Below are positions 35,899-44,814 of a stretch of 64,000 nucleotides of DNA, one piece after another. The notes beneath the pieces were generated by a model, which ran no database searches, was not told the origin of the DNA, and saw nothing but the letters and a program-made list of their open reading frames with translations. Source of the stretch: Leptospira kobayashii (GTDB taxonomy: Bacteria; Spirochaetota; Leptospiria; Leptospirales; Leptospiraceae); the NCBI RefSeq assembly GCF_003114835.2, contig NZ_AP025028.1, forward strand, positions 742,001 through 806,000, read 5' to 3'. Each line of letters opens with the position of its first letter. Position 1 is the first letter of the stretch. The translations under genes and the position numbers were made by a program.

Positions 35899-36620
35899 TT
35901 AAACTAACAGATAATAAGTCATCGAAAACGGAAAGCAGTTCTTCACCTGCCATACCTCTTTCACCATTGGTGCAATATAATTTTACTAATGGTTCGCTGC
36001 TGAATTCAGGATCAGCGGTTATTTCTTTATCCTCTCCTGAGTGGGCACCAGTCGTGACTCTCGGCAAAGACGGCGACACTAGTGGCGCCTATCTTTACAC
36101 CACCAATAACCAATACTTTGTAACTGCGGGAAACGGCGATTCCAGCTTACCTATGGGAGCAAATCCAAGAACCTTCTGTGCTTGGATCAATCCTTCATCG
36201 CTTCCTGCAAATGGCTTTCATCATATGGTCTTTCGTTATGGCAATACTACTACAGCTAATGCATCTGTATTGGCAATTTCAACAGCAACCGGAAGTAAAG
36301 TTTCTTTTTTAGGATTTGGTTACGATGCCCTTGCCGATTACACTGTACCGATTAACACCTGGTCGCATTTATGCGCTACATTCAACGGAGGTAGTACGGC
36401 GAGTCTCTATGTGAATGGAATCTTTATCGCGAGTTCGTCCTTTTCCGGTACGGGACCACTCAATACAACATCCGGATCATTCGCGATAGGAACTTGGACG
36501 GGAAGTGGAGGTACAGCATACTACTGGCGGGGAGCTCTCGATGATGTGCGTATTTATGATGTTGAATTAAGCGCCACACAAATCGGTCAGATCCATAGCA
36601 CTGGAATTGCATATAAGTAA
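35700..36620 (+). CDS. LamG-domain lipoprotein 2
   Basis: A 306-residue probable lipoprotein. The N-terminus (LFPVTLLYSVAFCQP) carries a relaxed lipobox ending at the Cys, followed by the family segment NSGDFDSHEFYETQVLSCLL. A single LamG domain (about 95-300) follows: YNFTNGSLLNSGS, RTFCAWINPSSL, NTWSHLCATFNGG, LYVNGIFIAS and GALDDVRIYDVELSATQI. There is no Ig domain, unlike lipoprotein 1. The frame is open upstream to 35565, but that stretch is repeat and leader sequence, so ATG 35700 is the start. Confidence 0.85.
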   Translation: MKKIRIFRFYQSQCWFREIRLLFPVTLLYSVAFCQPLHFSNSGDFDSHEFYETQVLSCLLKGDYCNFKLTDNKSSKTESSSSPAIPLSPLVQYNFTNGSLLNSGSAVISLSSPEWAPVVTLGKDGDTSGAYLYTTNNQYFVTAGNGDSSLPMGANPRTFCAWINPSSLPANGFHHMVFRYGNTTTANASVLAISTATGSKVSFLGFGYDALADYTVPINTWSHLCATFNGGSTASLYVNGIFIASSSFSGTGPLNTTSGSFAIGTWTGSGGTAYYWRGALDDVRIYDVELSATQIGQIHSTGIAYK

Positions 36621-36632
36621 TACAGGATCGAT

Positions 36633-36893
36633 AAAAAGTTCCGAAATATATCTCGGAACGACCCGCCTTCCGGTTTCGGATATACTTCGCCATTATGGAG
36701 AAAATTCGAATATTCCGATTTTGCCGATTTCAGGGTTGGTTCAGAGAGATTAGGTTATTATTTCCAGTTACCTTGTTGTGTTCGGTTGCTTTCTGCCAAC
36801 CATTGCATTTTGGTAATTCGGGAGATTTTGACAGTCATGAATTTTATGAAACACAAGTGTTGAGTTGTTTGCTCAAAGGTGCTTTCTGTAATT
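36633..36893 (+). repeat. 261-bp direct repeat, copy 2 (leader plus 5' end of lipoprotein 3)
   Basis: Gap-free partner of 35638-35898. It begins 13 bp after the stop of lipoprotein 2, so the whole unit of leader plus signal peptide has been copied in tandem in front of a different module. Confidence 0.88.
36638..36684 (+). promoter_or_regulatory. Leader double hairpin of lipoprotein 3
   Basis: GTTCCGA pairs perfectly with TCGGAAC (36638-36659, 8-nt loop), then a shorter CCG/CGG stem before ATG 36695. GATAAA lies just upstream. Confidence 0.6.
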
Positions 36894-38173
36894 CCAATAA
36901 GCTCACGGAAAATCAATCCGAAACCAAAAACGATTTTCCACCTACTATGAGTTACACGGATGGACCGTATACTTTTTTACGAAATTTCCCGATTTCTACA
37001 ATCACACCGGTTGTGACGGGAACTGTGGCATCCTGTTCTTCGAATCCTTCACTACCTTCGGGGCTTTTGATCGACAATACAACATGTGCGATTTCAGGAA
37101 CACCTACCGTGATACAGTCCGCCAATTCTTATACAATCACAGCGACAAATCAATACGGTGTCGCGATAACGAATGTTAATATTGCCATTATGAATCAGGT
37201 TGTTTCTCAAGTGTATATGAGTGTGCTTCCCGGATATTACAATAGTGCTCAAAATGTGACTCTTACCACAGGCACTGCAGGAGCGACGATTTACTACACC
37301 ACAGATGGCACGAACCCGAAAACCACTGCAGGAGGCTCTACTTTCGTTTATTCTTCCACTGTTAATGTTGCAGTAAGTAAAACAATTCGAGCTATCGCTG
37401 TGAAGACAGGATACGCAAATTCTCCTGTTGGATCTGCTTCGTATATCATCAATGGTGCAGTCGCTTATTCCGTGGGTGGTTGGGTGAGCGGACTTCAGGG
37501 AATGCTTCGTTTACAAAATACCTTTAATAATGAGACTCTCAGTTTGTCCGGAAATGGACCGTTTCATTTTGGGACACCACTCGCAAGTGGAGCATCGTTC
37601 ACCGTTACCATTCCTTCCACTTCCGGTCAATCCTGTCGGGTGGATGTGGATGATGGCGGAGTGAACAAAGGAGGAACCATTTCCGGAAATTTTCTGACTG
37701 TCGCCGTCGTCTGTGATGGAGATATCATTGCCGCATCCTCAAAAACAAATTATACATCTACGACCGTCTCCGGAGGTTATTTGGTAACAGACAACGATAC
37801 TGGTTTGATTTGGAAAAAATGTGCCCAAGAAATGACCGATCCGAATTGTACCTTCGTAGGTGGTGGATTGACCTGGACCAATCATGGCATTTCCTGTTAT
37901 CAATTGAACAATGGTACAGGTTATGGGGGAAGAAAAGATTGGCGTTTGCCCACAGTGAGCGAACTCGCAAGTATCATGACATCAAATACTCCCTCCGTCA
38001 ATACCACGTATTTTGGTTCCCCTTATAATGGAGCATTTTTTACTTCGGCAAATACAAACCTAGGAACCCCATCACAAGCCTTCGGCTTTTCTACCAGTGG
38101 TGGATCTATGTATTCGAATTTACCAAAAACTGCATCAAACAATCGCTGGACGGACTGTGTTGCTGGACCATAA
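36695..38173 (+). CDS. Modular lipoprotein 3: Ig-like, chitobiase-C-like and DUF1566 (Lcl-like) domains
   Basis: A 492-residue probable lipoprotein whose first 65 residues nearly equal those of lipoprotein 2. Then comes an Ig-like unit with LPSGLLIDNTTCAISGTPTV (about 85-165), a chitobiase/beta-hexosaminidase C-terminal-type domain with GATIYYTTDGTNPKTTAGG (about 170-250), a beta-sandwich with CRVDVDDGGVNKGG, and a C-terminal DUF1566 domain: NDTGLIWKKCAQ, GRKDWRLPTVSELASIM, ending RWTDCVAGP. DUF1566 occurs in Lcl-type collagen-like adhesins. Surface adhesion is inferred. Confidence 0.85.
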   Translation: MEKIRIFRFCRFQGWFREIRLLFPVTLLCSVAFCQPLHFGNSGDFDSHEFYETQVLSCLLKGAFCNSNKLTENQSETKNDFPPTMSYTDGPYTFLRNFPISTITPVVTGTVASCSSNPSLPSGLLIDNTTCAISGTPTVIQSANSYTITATNQYGVAITNVNIAIMNQVVSQVYMSVLPGYYNSAQNVTLTTGTAGATIYYTTDGTNPKTTAGGSTFVYSSTVNVAVSKTIRAIAVKTGYANSPVGSASYIINGAVAYSVGGWVSGLQGMLRLQNTFNNETLSLSGNGPFHFGTPLASGASFTVTIPSTSGQSCRVDVDDGGVNKGGTISGNFLTVAVVCDGDIIAASSKTNYTSTTVSGGYLVTDNDTGLIWKKCAQEMTDPNCTFVGGGLTWTNHGISCYQLNNGTGYGGRKDWRLPTVSELASIMTSNTPSVNTTYFGSPYNGAFFTSANTNLGTPSQAFGFSTSGGSMYSNLPKTASNNRWTDCVAGP

Positions 38174-38585
38174 CAGCAATTTGGGTCAGTCAGGTTTATC
38201 AGAGAGTTCCTGTTATTGTGCCTTTTGATGTGAAAGGCAAAAAGACGAACTTTTCGAAAGAATTTTTGGGAAAGTGGAGATAAGGATAGGCGGAATTATG
38301 AATTTGTGTTAGGCGGTTTGTTGCAGCCCACGAGCCACTCCCCCCAACCCTAAAGAGGGTGGGGGTTTTCAAGATCGTTCTGCAATATTAATTAAAAATT
38401 GTTACCACTCCCTAAAAAGTTAATTTTAACCAACCCATATTTTTGTAACGGAAACCCTTACTCTATTCGAAAGTAAAAGAGAGAGATCCTTGTTACTTAG
38501 GAAAGTGAGACCTCCTTCCCAAAAAAACGATTCTTGTTTTGTGTTCTACATGCCGATTCTATAAGAAAAGAGATTTCGGAAAGCC
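38174..38585. other. 412-bp intergenic region
   Basis: Holds repeat copy C (38235-38376). The remaining 200 bp up to the SPOR gene are AT-rich and show no gene; the promoter of the SPOR gene must lie here, but I cannot fix it. Confidence 0.5.
38235..38376 (+). repeat. Intergenic repeat, copy C
   Basis: Closely related to copy B from AGGCAAAAAGACGAAC through GTGTTAGG, GCCCACGAGCC and the GC stem, but lacking the ATTATGTCTCTT end, so it is shortened on the right. Confidence 0.8.
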
Positions 38586-39227
38586 ATGCAAAATATAGAT
38601 TACTCACGTAGGCTCAGGTCCCCTGGTACCTCTTATTCCCAGGAATCGCCGCAAGGTTATTCCTCACCTGTACATTCTCATTCGTATTCATCTTTTCCTT
38701 CTTCGGAATCCAATAAATCCAAATCCGCATTTGTGCTTTTGATCGGCGCCATTTTGCTTTTCACATCAGGGATGGTTGTGGGAATCCAATTAAACCAAAA
38801 AGAAAAAGGATTTCAATCGAACCAAGAGAAAAGTTTTTCCAATGTGGGTAAATCCGAAAGAGCAGAGAAAAACGATCGAAAGGCATTTGAATCCAAAGAA
38901 TCAGAAGCAACTACTTCCCGGGAAGAATCTACAGGTTCCAACGAATCTTCTCCTTTTCCTTCCAGTTTGAAGTTCCCACCCAAAAACGACCAAATCAACT
39001 ATATGGTGCAAATCGGTAACTTTTCTCCCGAAGAAGCAGTACAAGTGGGAAAACATCTGATGACTTCGGAACCAAGCCTCCAAGGTAGAATTTTCAGAAC
39101 TTCGACAGGCAAACTTTACGCGGGTTATTTCTACAGAATGGAAGATGCAAAAGAAGCTTTGGAGAAAATCACTACACGCATTCCGAGTGCACAGACGGAA
39201 GCTTTGGTAAAAACAATCCGTTTCTGA
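38586..39227 (+). CDS. SPOR-domain membrane protein
   Basis: A 213-residue protein: Ser-rich cytoplasmic tail (1-45), one membrane helix (FVLLIGAILLFTSGMVVGI, 49-67), a Glu/Ser/Lys-rich linker, and a C-terminal SPOR-like domain (about 138-213) with YMVQIGNFSPEEAVQVGKHL and YAGYFYRMEDAKEALEKI. SPOR domains bind denuded glycan strands at division sites, so a role in division or wall remodelling is likely. Confidence 0.8.
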   Translation: MQNIDYSRRLRSPGTSYSQESPQGYSSPVHSHSYSSFPSSESNKSKSAFVLLIGAILLFTSGMVVGIQLNQKEKGFQSNQEKSFSNVGKSERAEKNDRKAFESKESEATTSREESTGSNESSPFPSSLKFPPKNDQINYMVQIGNFSPEEAVQVGKHLMTSEPSLQGRIFRTSTGKLYAGYFYRMEDAKEALEKITTRIPSAQTEALVKTIRF

Positions 39228-39246
39228 ACTATTTTTATTAGTTCCC

Positions 39247-39275
39247 TTGACATTGCCCTTTTTCCGGGTTATACT
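39247..39275 (+). promoter_or_regulatory. Consensus sigma70 promoter of carD
   Basis: TTGACA (39247-39252), 17 nt, TATACT (39270-39275), about 36 bp before the carD start. It is the best housekeeping promoter in the window. CCCTT and AAGGG flank the -10 region as a short dyad. Confidence 0.8.
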
Positions 39276-39311
39276 AAGGGCAAGAGTATTTACGGAAGTT
39301 ATTATACTTAC

Positions 39312-39890
39312 TTGGCAACAAAAAAATTAACTGAAAAAGTAAAAGAGCCTAAATTCAAGGTGGGAGACTATGTAGTATATCCCATCCACGGGGTAGGTGA
39401 AGTCACCGAGGTCGCTAAAAAAGTGATCCTGGGGAAGAAGAAAGACTGCTATATCATGGAGATTCAAGGCTCCAAGATGAAGGTCTCTATCCCTGTGGAA
39501 CGTGCGATCGATGTAGGTATCCGTTCGATCATTGATAAAAAAGAGATCAAAAAAGTTCTCACTCTCCTGAAAAAGGATGAAATCGATACGGAAGAAGACT
39601 GGAAGGTTCGCTACCAAAACAATATGAACAAGATTAAATCTGGTTCTATATTTGAAGTAGCAGATGTATGCCGCAATCTTTACAAACGCGCTTATGGCAA
39701 AGAGCTCTCCATTATGGAGAGAAAGTTATATGAAAGCGCATATAATTTGGTAAAGATGGAAATTGCACTTAGTAAAGGTGTTCCCCAGGAAGAAGCAGGA
39801 AATATTGTTTCTGATGTTCTGGCCGCCTCCGTGCAAGGTTTGGCACCACCACCTCCCCCGAAAGAAATTGATGATCTAGATTTAGAATAG
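39312..39890 (+). CDS. carD: CarD/CdnL-family RNA polymerase-binding regulator
   Basis: A 192-residue regulator. The N-terminal RNA polymerase-interacting Tudor-like domain is [20 protein letters not shown] through [15 protein letters not shown]; the helical C-terminal domain has [27 protein letters not shown]... and [20 protein letters not shown]. CarD stabilises the open complex at promoters, especially rRNA promoters. TTG is the only reasonable start. It has an acidic Pro-rich tail ([14 protein letters not shown]). The PIN-TRAM gene follows 42 bp later, an arrangement common in other bacteria. Confidence 0.92.
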   Translation: MATKKLTEKVKEPKFKVGDYVVYPIHGVGEVTEVAKKVILGKKKDCYIMEIQGSKMKVSIPVERAIDVGIRSIIDKKEIKKVLTLLKKDEIDTEEDWKVRYQNNMNKIKSGSIFEVADVCRNLYKRAYGKELSIMERKLYESAYNLVKMEIALSKGVPQEEAGNIVSDVLAASVQGLAPPPPPKEIDDLDLE

Positions 39891-39932
39891 ACTTCCGTAT
39901 ATGCTCAAATTTTGGCTAAAAAGGTTTGAGTC

Positions 39933-40964
39933 ATGAAACACCTCCTTGCAGCCATCGGCTCGATTGCAGTCGGTTTGGCGTCATTTTTCTTTCTCTACAC
40001 AGAATCACAGAATCTAATTCTATCTGGTTCTCTGTCGGGTTTGGTACTTCTCTATGGAATCTTTCTTTCGTTTGGTGAGAAAAAACTCTACCCTGAAATC
40101 AAGGCAGATGTAATTCTCTGTGGTTCCTTAGGTTCCCTTTTGGGAGTTGCAATTGCAGCTTATCCCGCAAGTTTACTTTCCGAGTACGGACATAAATCCT
40201 TTGGCATCGCCTTGGTATTTTTGTTTTTTCTCACAGGAGTAAAAGCAGGTGTTGCGTTTGCAAAAAAACCAGGTCTTGCCATTTTTGGCGGCGGTTCCGG
40301 AGGGAGCTTTTCTCTTCCAGGACTTGAAGAATCCGGTCATTCCCATATCCGAGAAAAAATCCTAGACACTTCTGTAGTCATCGATGGTCGAATTTTGGAC
40401 ATTGCAGATACGCATTTCTTAGATGGTCCTCTGATCCTTCCTAACTTCGTGTTACGCGAAATCCAACTTATCTCCGATTCTTCGGATCCGATCAAAAGAG
40501 CGCGGGGACGTCGTGGTTTGGAAATGTTGAACAAATTGCAACGCAAAGGTTCGATCGAAGTAAAGATCACTTATACCGATTATTCAGACACACGCGAAGT
40601 GGATGCGAAGCTGATCAAATTAGCTCGCGACACAGGTGGTGCCGTAGTTACAAACGACTTTAACCTAAATAAGGTGGCGGAGTTGCAAGGTGTGAGAGTG
40701 TTAAACTTGAATAGTCTCGCAAATGCTCTGAAACCGGTTGTTCTTCCCGGTGAAGAATTTCCGATTTCCGTCATCAAAGAAGGTAAAGACGAAAACCAAG
40801 GGATCGGTTATCTCGAAGACGGAACTATGGTTGTCATCGAAAACGGCGGACATCTGGTAGGAAAAGAAGTACGAGTTGTCGTAACTTCCATCATCCAAAC
40901 AGCCGCAGGTAAGATGATCTTCACAAAAGTACAAAACGGTAATAATAACTACAACAAATCGTAA
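39933..40964 (+). CDS. Membrane PIN-TRAM domain protein (YacL-like)
   Basis: A 343-residue protein with four N-terminal membrane helices (about 1-115), then a PIN nuclease-like domain with [41 protein letters not shown] and [19 protein letters not shown] carrying the acidic residues, then a C-terminal TRAM domain ([22 protein letters not shown] segment and [20 protein letters not shown]). It is not a toxin despite the PIN fold; the YacL family is a conserved stand-alone RNA-binding or nuclease protein of unclear role. Next to carD, as often seen. Confidence 0.88.
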   Translation: MKHLLAAIGSIAVGLASFFFLYTESQNLILSGSLSGLVLLYGIFLSFGEKKLYPEIKADVILCGSLGSLLGVAIAAYPASLLSEYGHKSFGIALVFLFFLTGVKAGVAFAKKPGLAIFGGGSGGSFSLPGLEESGHSHIREKILDTSVVIDGRILDIADTHFLDGPLILPNFVLREIQLISDSSDPIKRARGRRGLEMLNKLQRKGSIEVKITYTDYSDTREVDAKLIKLARDTGGAVVTNDFNLNKVAELQGVRVLNLNSLANALKPVVLPGEEFPISVIKEGKDENQGIGYLEDGTMVVIENGGHLVGKEVRVVVTSIIQTAAGKMIFTKVQNGNNNYNKS

Positions 40965-40988
40965 TCATTTGTTGTCAGAGTATTGTAT

Positions 40989-42749
40989 ATGAAGTCTTTC
41001 TTTCGTTACTTTTCTAGCCGCGAAGGTCTCATTGCAATACTCTGTTATGTGGTAACCGCCGGGTTTTCCACATTTGCTTTCGCTCCTTTTTCCCAATCCT
41101 ATCTGGTTTGGATCGCTCCTCTCGGTCTTTTTTATATCGAAAAAAAATACCGTGGAGAATGGAAAAAACTCATTTGGCACGGATTCGGGTTCGCTCTCGT
41201 ATTTTATAGTTTTTCCTTTCATTGGATCTACCATATGGTCACCGTATTCGGAGGCTTTCCCTGGTTTTTAGCAGGTCCTATCTTTCTCATATCAGCCATC
41301 ATCTTAAATTTCAAGTTTCCTGTTTTTCTGATTAGCTTTTCCTTTCTTGTAAAAAAGGTAGGAAGATTTTTTCCCTGGCTAGCCGGAGTTGCCGTTTTAT
41401 TCTCCGAATTTTTTACTCCTCAGGTATTTCCATGGTATTGGGGAAACGTGGTAGGAGAAAATCATATCCTATCGCAAAACGCAGAGTATGCGAGCGCCTA
41501 CGGGCTGAGTGTCCTATTATTCGTATTCTCTTATTTTTTGTTTCAATCTTTGAAGCTCCAACGTTGGAAAAAAATTTGGAACTATCTTTTTACAACGGGA
41601 AAGGACAAAACCAGGAAGAGAAAAATCGTATTCGGACTTGGTTCCGTCTTCGTCGTTTTTTTAGGATTCTGGATGAACGGTGCCTATTTATTTTATAAAT
41701 GGGAAAATGTAAAACCGCTCGGCACAAAAGAAGTTCTGATCATTCAACCCAATGCTCCTTTGGAGTTTCGGGACGGTAGAAGTATCGCGGAAGAAATCAA
41801 TCTTCTCATGGAACGAATCGACAGTCTCGCCGAACAAGGTGCGGGTAAGGACAAAATCGATTTAATCGTATTACCGGAGTCAGGTGTTCCTTTCTTTTCC
41901 ACTCATGAAACCGAAGAAACAAAAATGACCAGACTCTATTGGGATCGTTTCGAATCCATGATGAACATACTTGCGCTTCGTCACAAAGCGAATGTATTTT
42001 ATAATGAATTGGATGTGGATTTTAAAGACGGAATTCATACCCGTGACAACTTAAGAAGTTATAATTCCTCGGCTCTCATCGGACCGAATGCGGATCGCAA
42101 AGGTAGTTATCAAAAAGTCTATCTACTGATTTTTGGAGAATATATGCCTTTCGAATGGATGTATGAACTTTCCGGACAAACAGGAAGATTCGAAGCGGGC
42201 AAGTCTCTTTCTCTTATTCCTTATATGGAAACTACCCCGCCTTCCGTGACTCCACTTTCTCCTCTTCATTGGTTTGATACCGCCAATTTTAATCCGAAAG
42301 CGGTGAAAGAATATTATGGTAAGGAAACGATTTCCGAAAAGCAAGCGGGCAGTTTTTTACCGTTGATTTGTTACGAAGTGATCATTCCCGAATTCGTCCG
42401 TAAGTTCCAGGGAGATCCCGATTTTATCGTCAATGTAACAAATGATAAATGGTATGGAAATTCCGTCGAGACCTACCAACATCATACTTTGGGAAGAATG
42501 CGAGCCATCGAGTTTAGAAAATGGATCGTTCGCTCCACAAATTCGGGTACATCCGTTTTTACCGATCATTTGGGAAGAAATATAAAGGATGAGTTTACTT
42601 CTCTTGATTCTGCCGCTTTTTTACGCGGAACAGTGTCAGTGATTCCGGGTTATGAAACATTCTATAGAAGGTATGGAAATCTTCTATCTTGGTTATTTTT
42701 GACAATCTCCGGATCTTTTTTTGTGTTCTATGTTTGGAAATTCCGTTAA
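40989..42749 (+). CDS. lnt: Apolipoprotein N-acyltransferase Lnt
   Basis: An inner-membrane enzyme that adds the third acyl chain to lipoproteins. Six or more N-terminal membrane helices precede a nitrilase-type periplasmic domain. The triad is Glu297 in VLPESG, Lys376 in YQKVYLLIFGEYMPF and Cys461 in LICYEV; VNVTNDKWYGNSVETYQHH is the typical following segment, and a final helix closes the protein. At 586 residues it is a little longer than E. coli Lnt. It serves the many lipoproteins in this window. ATG 40989 is preferred to TTG 40983. The 3' end overlaps the next gene by 20 bp. Confidence 0.92.
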   Translation: MKSFFRYFSSREGLIAILCYVVTAGFSTFAFAPFSQSYLVWIAPLGLFYIEKKYRGEWKKLIWHGFGFALVFYSFSFHWIYHMVTVFGGFPWFLAGPIFLISAIILNFKFPVFLISFSFLVKKVGRFFPWLAGVAVLFSEFFTPQVFPWYWGNVVGENHILSQNAEYASAYGLSVLLFVFSYFLFQSLKLQRWKKIWNYLFTTGKDKTRKRKIVFGLGSVFVVFLGFWMNGAYLFYKWENVKPLGTKEVLIIQPNAPLEFRDGRSIAEEINLLMERIDSLAEQGAGKDKIDLIVLPESGVPFFSTHETEETKMTRLYWDRFESMMNILALRHKANVFYNELDVDFKDGIHTRDNLRSYNSSALIGPNADRKGSYQKVYLLIFGEYMPFEWMYELSGQTGRFEAGKSLSLIPYMETTPPSVTPLSPLHWFDTANFNPKAVKEYYGKETISEKQAGSFLPLICYEVIIPEFVRKFQGDPDFIVNVTNDKWYGNSVETYQHHTLGRMRAIEFRKWIVRSTNSGTSVFTDHLGRNIKDEFTSLDSAAFLRGTVSVIPGYETFYRRYGNLLSWLFLTISGSFFVFYVWKFR

Positions 42750-44274
42750 ATTTTTCTACGCAAACAGATTATTTTTTGCGGCCTATCTTTCCGTTTTAAT
42801 CCATATAACTCTTGCTATATGGTCATTCAACGGATCAAAATCCCCTTATGGACTCACGATTTGCGGACCTAGTTGGATTTATGATACGGAAGAAACAAGA
42901 GATACGGAGCTTGTTTTCGAAATGGGAACTCAGCTTGACGGCGGCAAAAAAAGAGACCAGGACGGAGAAAGCGATCAAGGAGAAGAGGAAGGCGAAGGAG
43001 AAAAGGGGAAAAACGAAGGATTTGCAAAAGGCAAATACGAAGGAGGACAATGGGACAAGCTCGTAAAAGACTTGGAATCCACATCCGATCTTCGCAAAAA
43101 CTTTAAAAATGATCTGGATTCAATCGTTCCTTCCTCGGGAATTTCCGATTCTTATATCAAACGGGAAAGAGATTACGAAGATATCATCGTCAAAGAAGTT
43201 TTCCCCACCTTACACAGCATACGTGAACCTTTCAAAGTGGATATTGAAGAAGCCGAAGACAGTCTGGCAGTTCATAAGGAAAGAAACAGAATCATAGAAG
43301 AATTCAGAAAAGGAGAAGAGGAATCTCCTCCCATCACGATGCGTTTGTCTCTGGAAGGTGAAAAACCTCCGAGGTCTCCTTTGCAAATGCCTAAGGAAGA
43401 ACGTTCCAGATACCTGGATCAGAGCCTGAAACAACCGAAGGAAAAACAGTTAAACGAATTTATCTCCCGCTTTTTGGGATACGATGTGAACAAGGGAGAT
43501 CTTTCCACATTTGTGCGGGATCTTTATTATGAAAACCTGCAAAGATTGGCGTATACATTCAGTAATGACCCCACTTACTTTGCAGTCGATTATTTTCAGG
43601 AGAACCTGAACAAAGAAGATTTTCTCAAACAGATGATGGCACTATTGTCCGAACACCTCGGAACAAAGACCGGAACGGAAATTCTTTTTACGATAGAAAA
43701 TATTTATGAGATCCAAGGCAGAGCCTTGAACGTTTATTTTCAAAACGAATCGCTCTACCAAACTTATTCCGAAGAAAGAAAAAAAGAACTGAGAGTGGAA
43801 ACCATTCGCAGGGTTGTTGAAAAATACAAACCGATCTTACGTGAAAAAAAGATCCGATCTTTTTCCGATGCGGAAGCAGCTTACACAAACAAACGATTGC
43901 AGATCATGGACAGTTTGATCCAAAACACTCCGAATGGTTATCGTCTTCAGGACGCTCTTTTTGAAAAAGGAAGGATTCTTTGGGAATCGGGGATTTTAAA
44001 GGGAGATGACAAGTTATTGTACGAGGCTATCGGTGAATGGAAAAAGATCTCTAAAAAAGGAGAGGGGGATTTTCTAGCGGAGAAGACTGTGGAAAATATT
44101 CTTCTCACCTTACAACAGGAAGAGATTCGCGACGCCTTTGGAAAATTTCCTTCCCATACTAGGGAAAGAATCGATATGGCCGTCCGTTATCGTTTAGCAG
44201 ATGTTTTAGAAAAGAAAAAGCTGAGAGAGGAAAAAATCCTCTGGCCCAAGACAAAAAAACAAGTCTCGAACTAA
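42730..44274 (+). CDS. Membrane-anchored protein of unknown function
   Basis: A 514-residue protein with one N-terminal membrane helix (LFFAAYLSVLIHITLAIWSF), a short Cys-containing region, a strongly acidic Gly/Glu/Lys linker (about 75-105), and a long helical, highly charged domain to the C-terminus with LLQ- and KK-rich segments. No family is recognised. It overlaps lnt by 20 bp, so it is probably co-translated. Its single anchor and long helical body suggest a scaffold in the envelope. Confidence 0.7.
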   Translation: MFGNSVKFFYANRLFFAAYLSVLIHITLAIWSFNGSKSPYGLTICGPSWIYDTEETRDTELVFEMGTQLDGGKKRDQDGESDQGEEEGEGEKGKNEGFAKGKYEGGQWDKLVKDLESTSDLRKNFKNDLDSIVPSSGISDSYIKRERDYEDIIVKEVFPTLHSIREPFKVDIEEAEDSLAVHKERNRIIEEFRKGEEESPPITMRLSLEGEKPPRSPLQMPKEERSRYLDQSLKQPKEKQLNEFISRFLGYDVNKGDLSTFVRDLYYENLQRLAYTFSNDPTYFAVDYFQENLNKEDFLKQMMALLSEHLGTKTGTEILFTIENIYEIQGRALNVYFQNESLYQTYSEERKKELRVETIRRVVEKYKPILREKKIRSFSDAEAAYTNKRLQIMDSLIQNTPNGYRLQDALFEKGRILWESGILKGDDKLLYEAIGEWKKISKKGEGDFLAEKTVENILLTLQQEEIRDAFGKFPSHTRERIDMAVRYRLADVLEKKKLREEKILWPKTKKQVSN

Positions 44275-44280
44275 AGGGAT

Positions 44281-44736
44281 TTATGTTTTAAGATTCTCGA
44301 TTCCGTTTTCGTGAAATTCATTCGCCCATTTGTCATGGAAAGGAGTTTCCTTTTCGATCCTTTCTTCGATTGCCATCTCGGAAATGGAAGACTCTCCGAA
44401 ATGACGCAAAAAATCCCTATGGGCAAGACGTTCAATGAGCGCCTGCCAGAAAACTTCGTCTTCATAATCTTCTAAAATATCGACTAGTCCGCTTTCTTCT
44501 TCGAATTCACGGGTGAGGTAGGGCTCCCCATTGTTCTGGTCTATCTGAACGATATTGCCTAGGCCTATGGACTCAGCCTGATTGAAAACATGGCGTACTA
44601 CTTCTGCGAAACGGGAATCATTATCCGAATCATCTTCCGCTCTTTCTTTGGCTTGCAAAGTAGAAATGACCCAATCCCCCATATATACTAATTTGAGGAG
44701 AGTCTCGTATTGCTCGAGGGAAAGTTCAAGATTCAT
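44281..44736 (-). CDS. Acidic cytoplasmic protein of unknown function
   Basis: A 151-residue protein, rich in Glu and Asp, helical throughout: LSLEQYETLLKLVYMGDWVI at the start, then DDSDNDSRFAEVVRHVFNQA and FWQALIERLAHRDFLRHFGE. No signal peptide and no family I can name. Convergent with the preceding membrane protein and upstream of the FlaA-like gene's 3' end. Confidence 0.65.
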   Translation of the reverse strand: MNLELSLEQYETLLKLVYMGDWVISTLQAKERAEDDSDNDSRFAEVVRHVFNQAESIGLGNIVQIDQNNGEPYLTREFEEESGLVDILEDYEDEVFWQALIERLAHRDFLRHFGESSISEMAIEERIEKETPFHDKWANEFHENGIENLKT

Positions 44737-44814
44737 CTAAAGATACGATTGTTCGCTTGTCTGGAAAGAAAAGAGTTTTTTTGGGCCAAGGTTCCCGGAA
44801 ATCAGGCAAAATAC

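Noticed and set aside
32340..38376. Insertion sequence as explanation for the three-copy repeat
   Set aside because: Units are under 170 bp, contain no transposase frame and show no terminal inverted repeat I can confirm.
39933..40964. PIN-domain protein as a toxin
   Set aside because: It has four membrane helices and a TRAM domain and sits next to carD, the pattern of YacL-type proteins; no antitoxin gene is adjacent.
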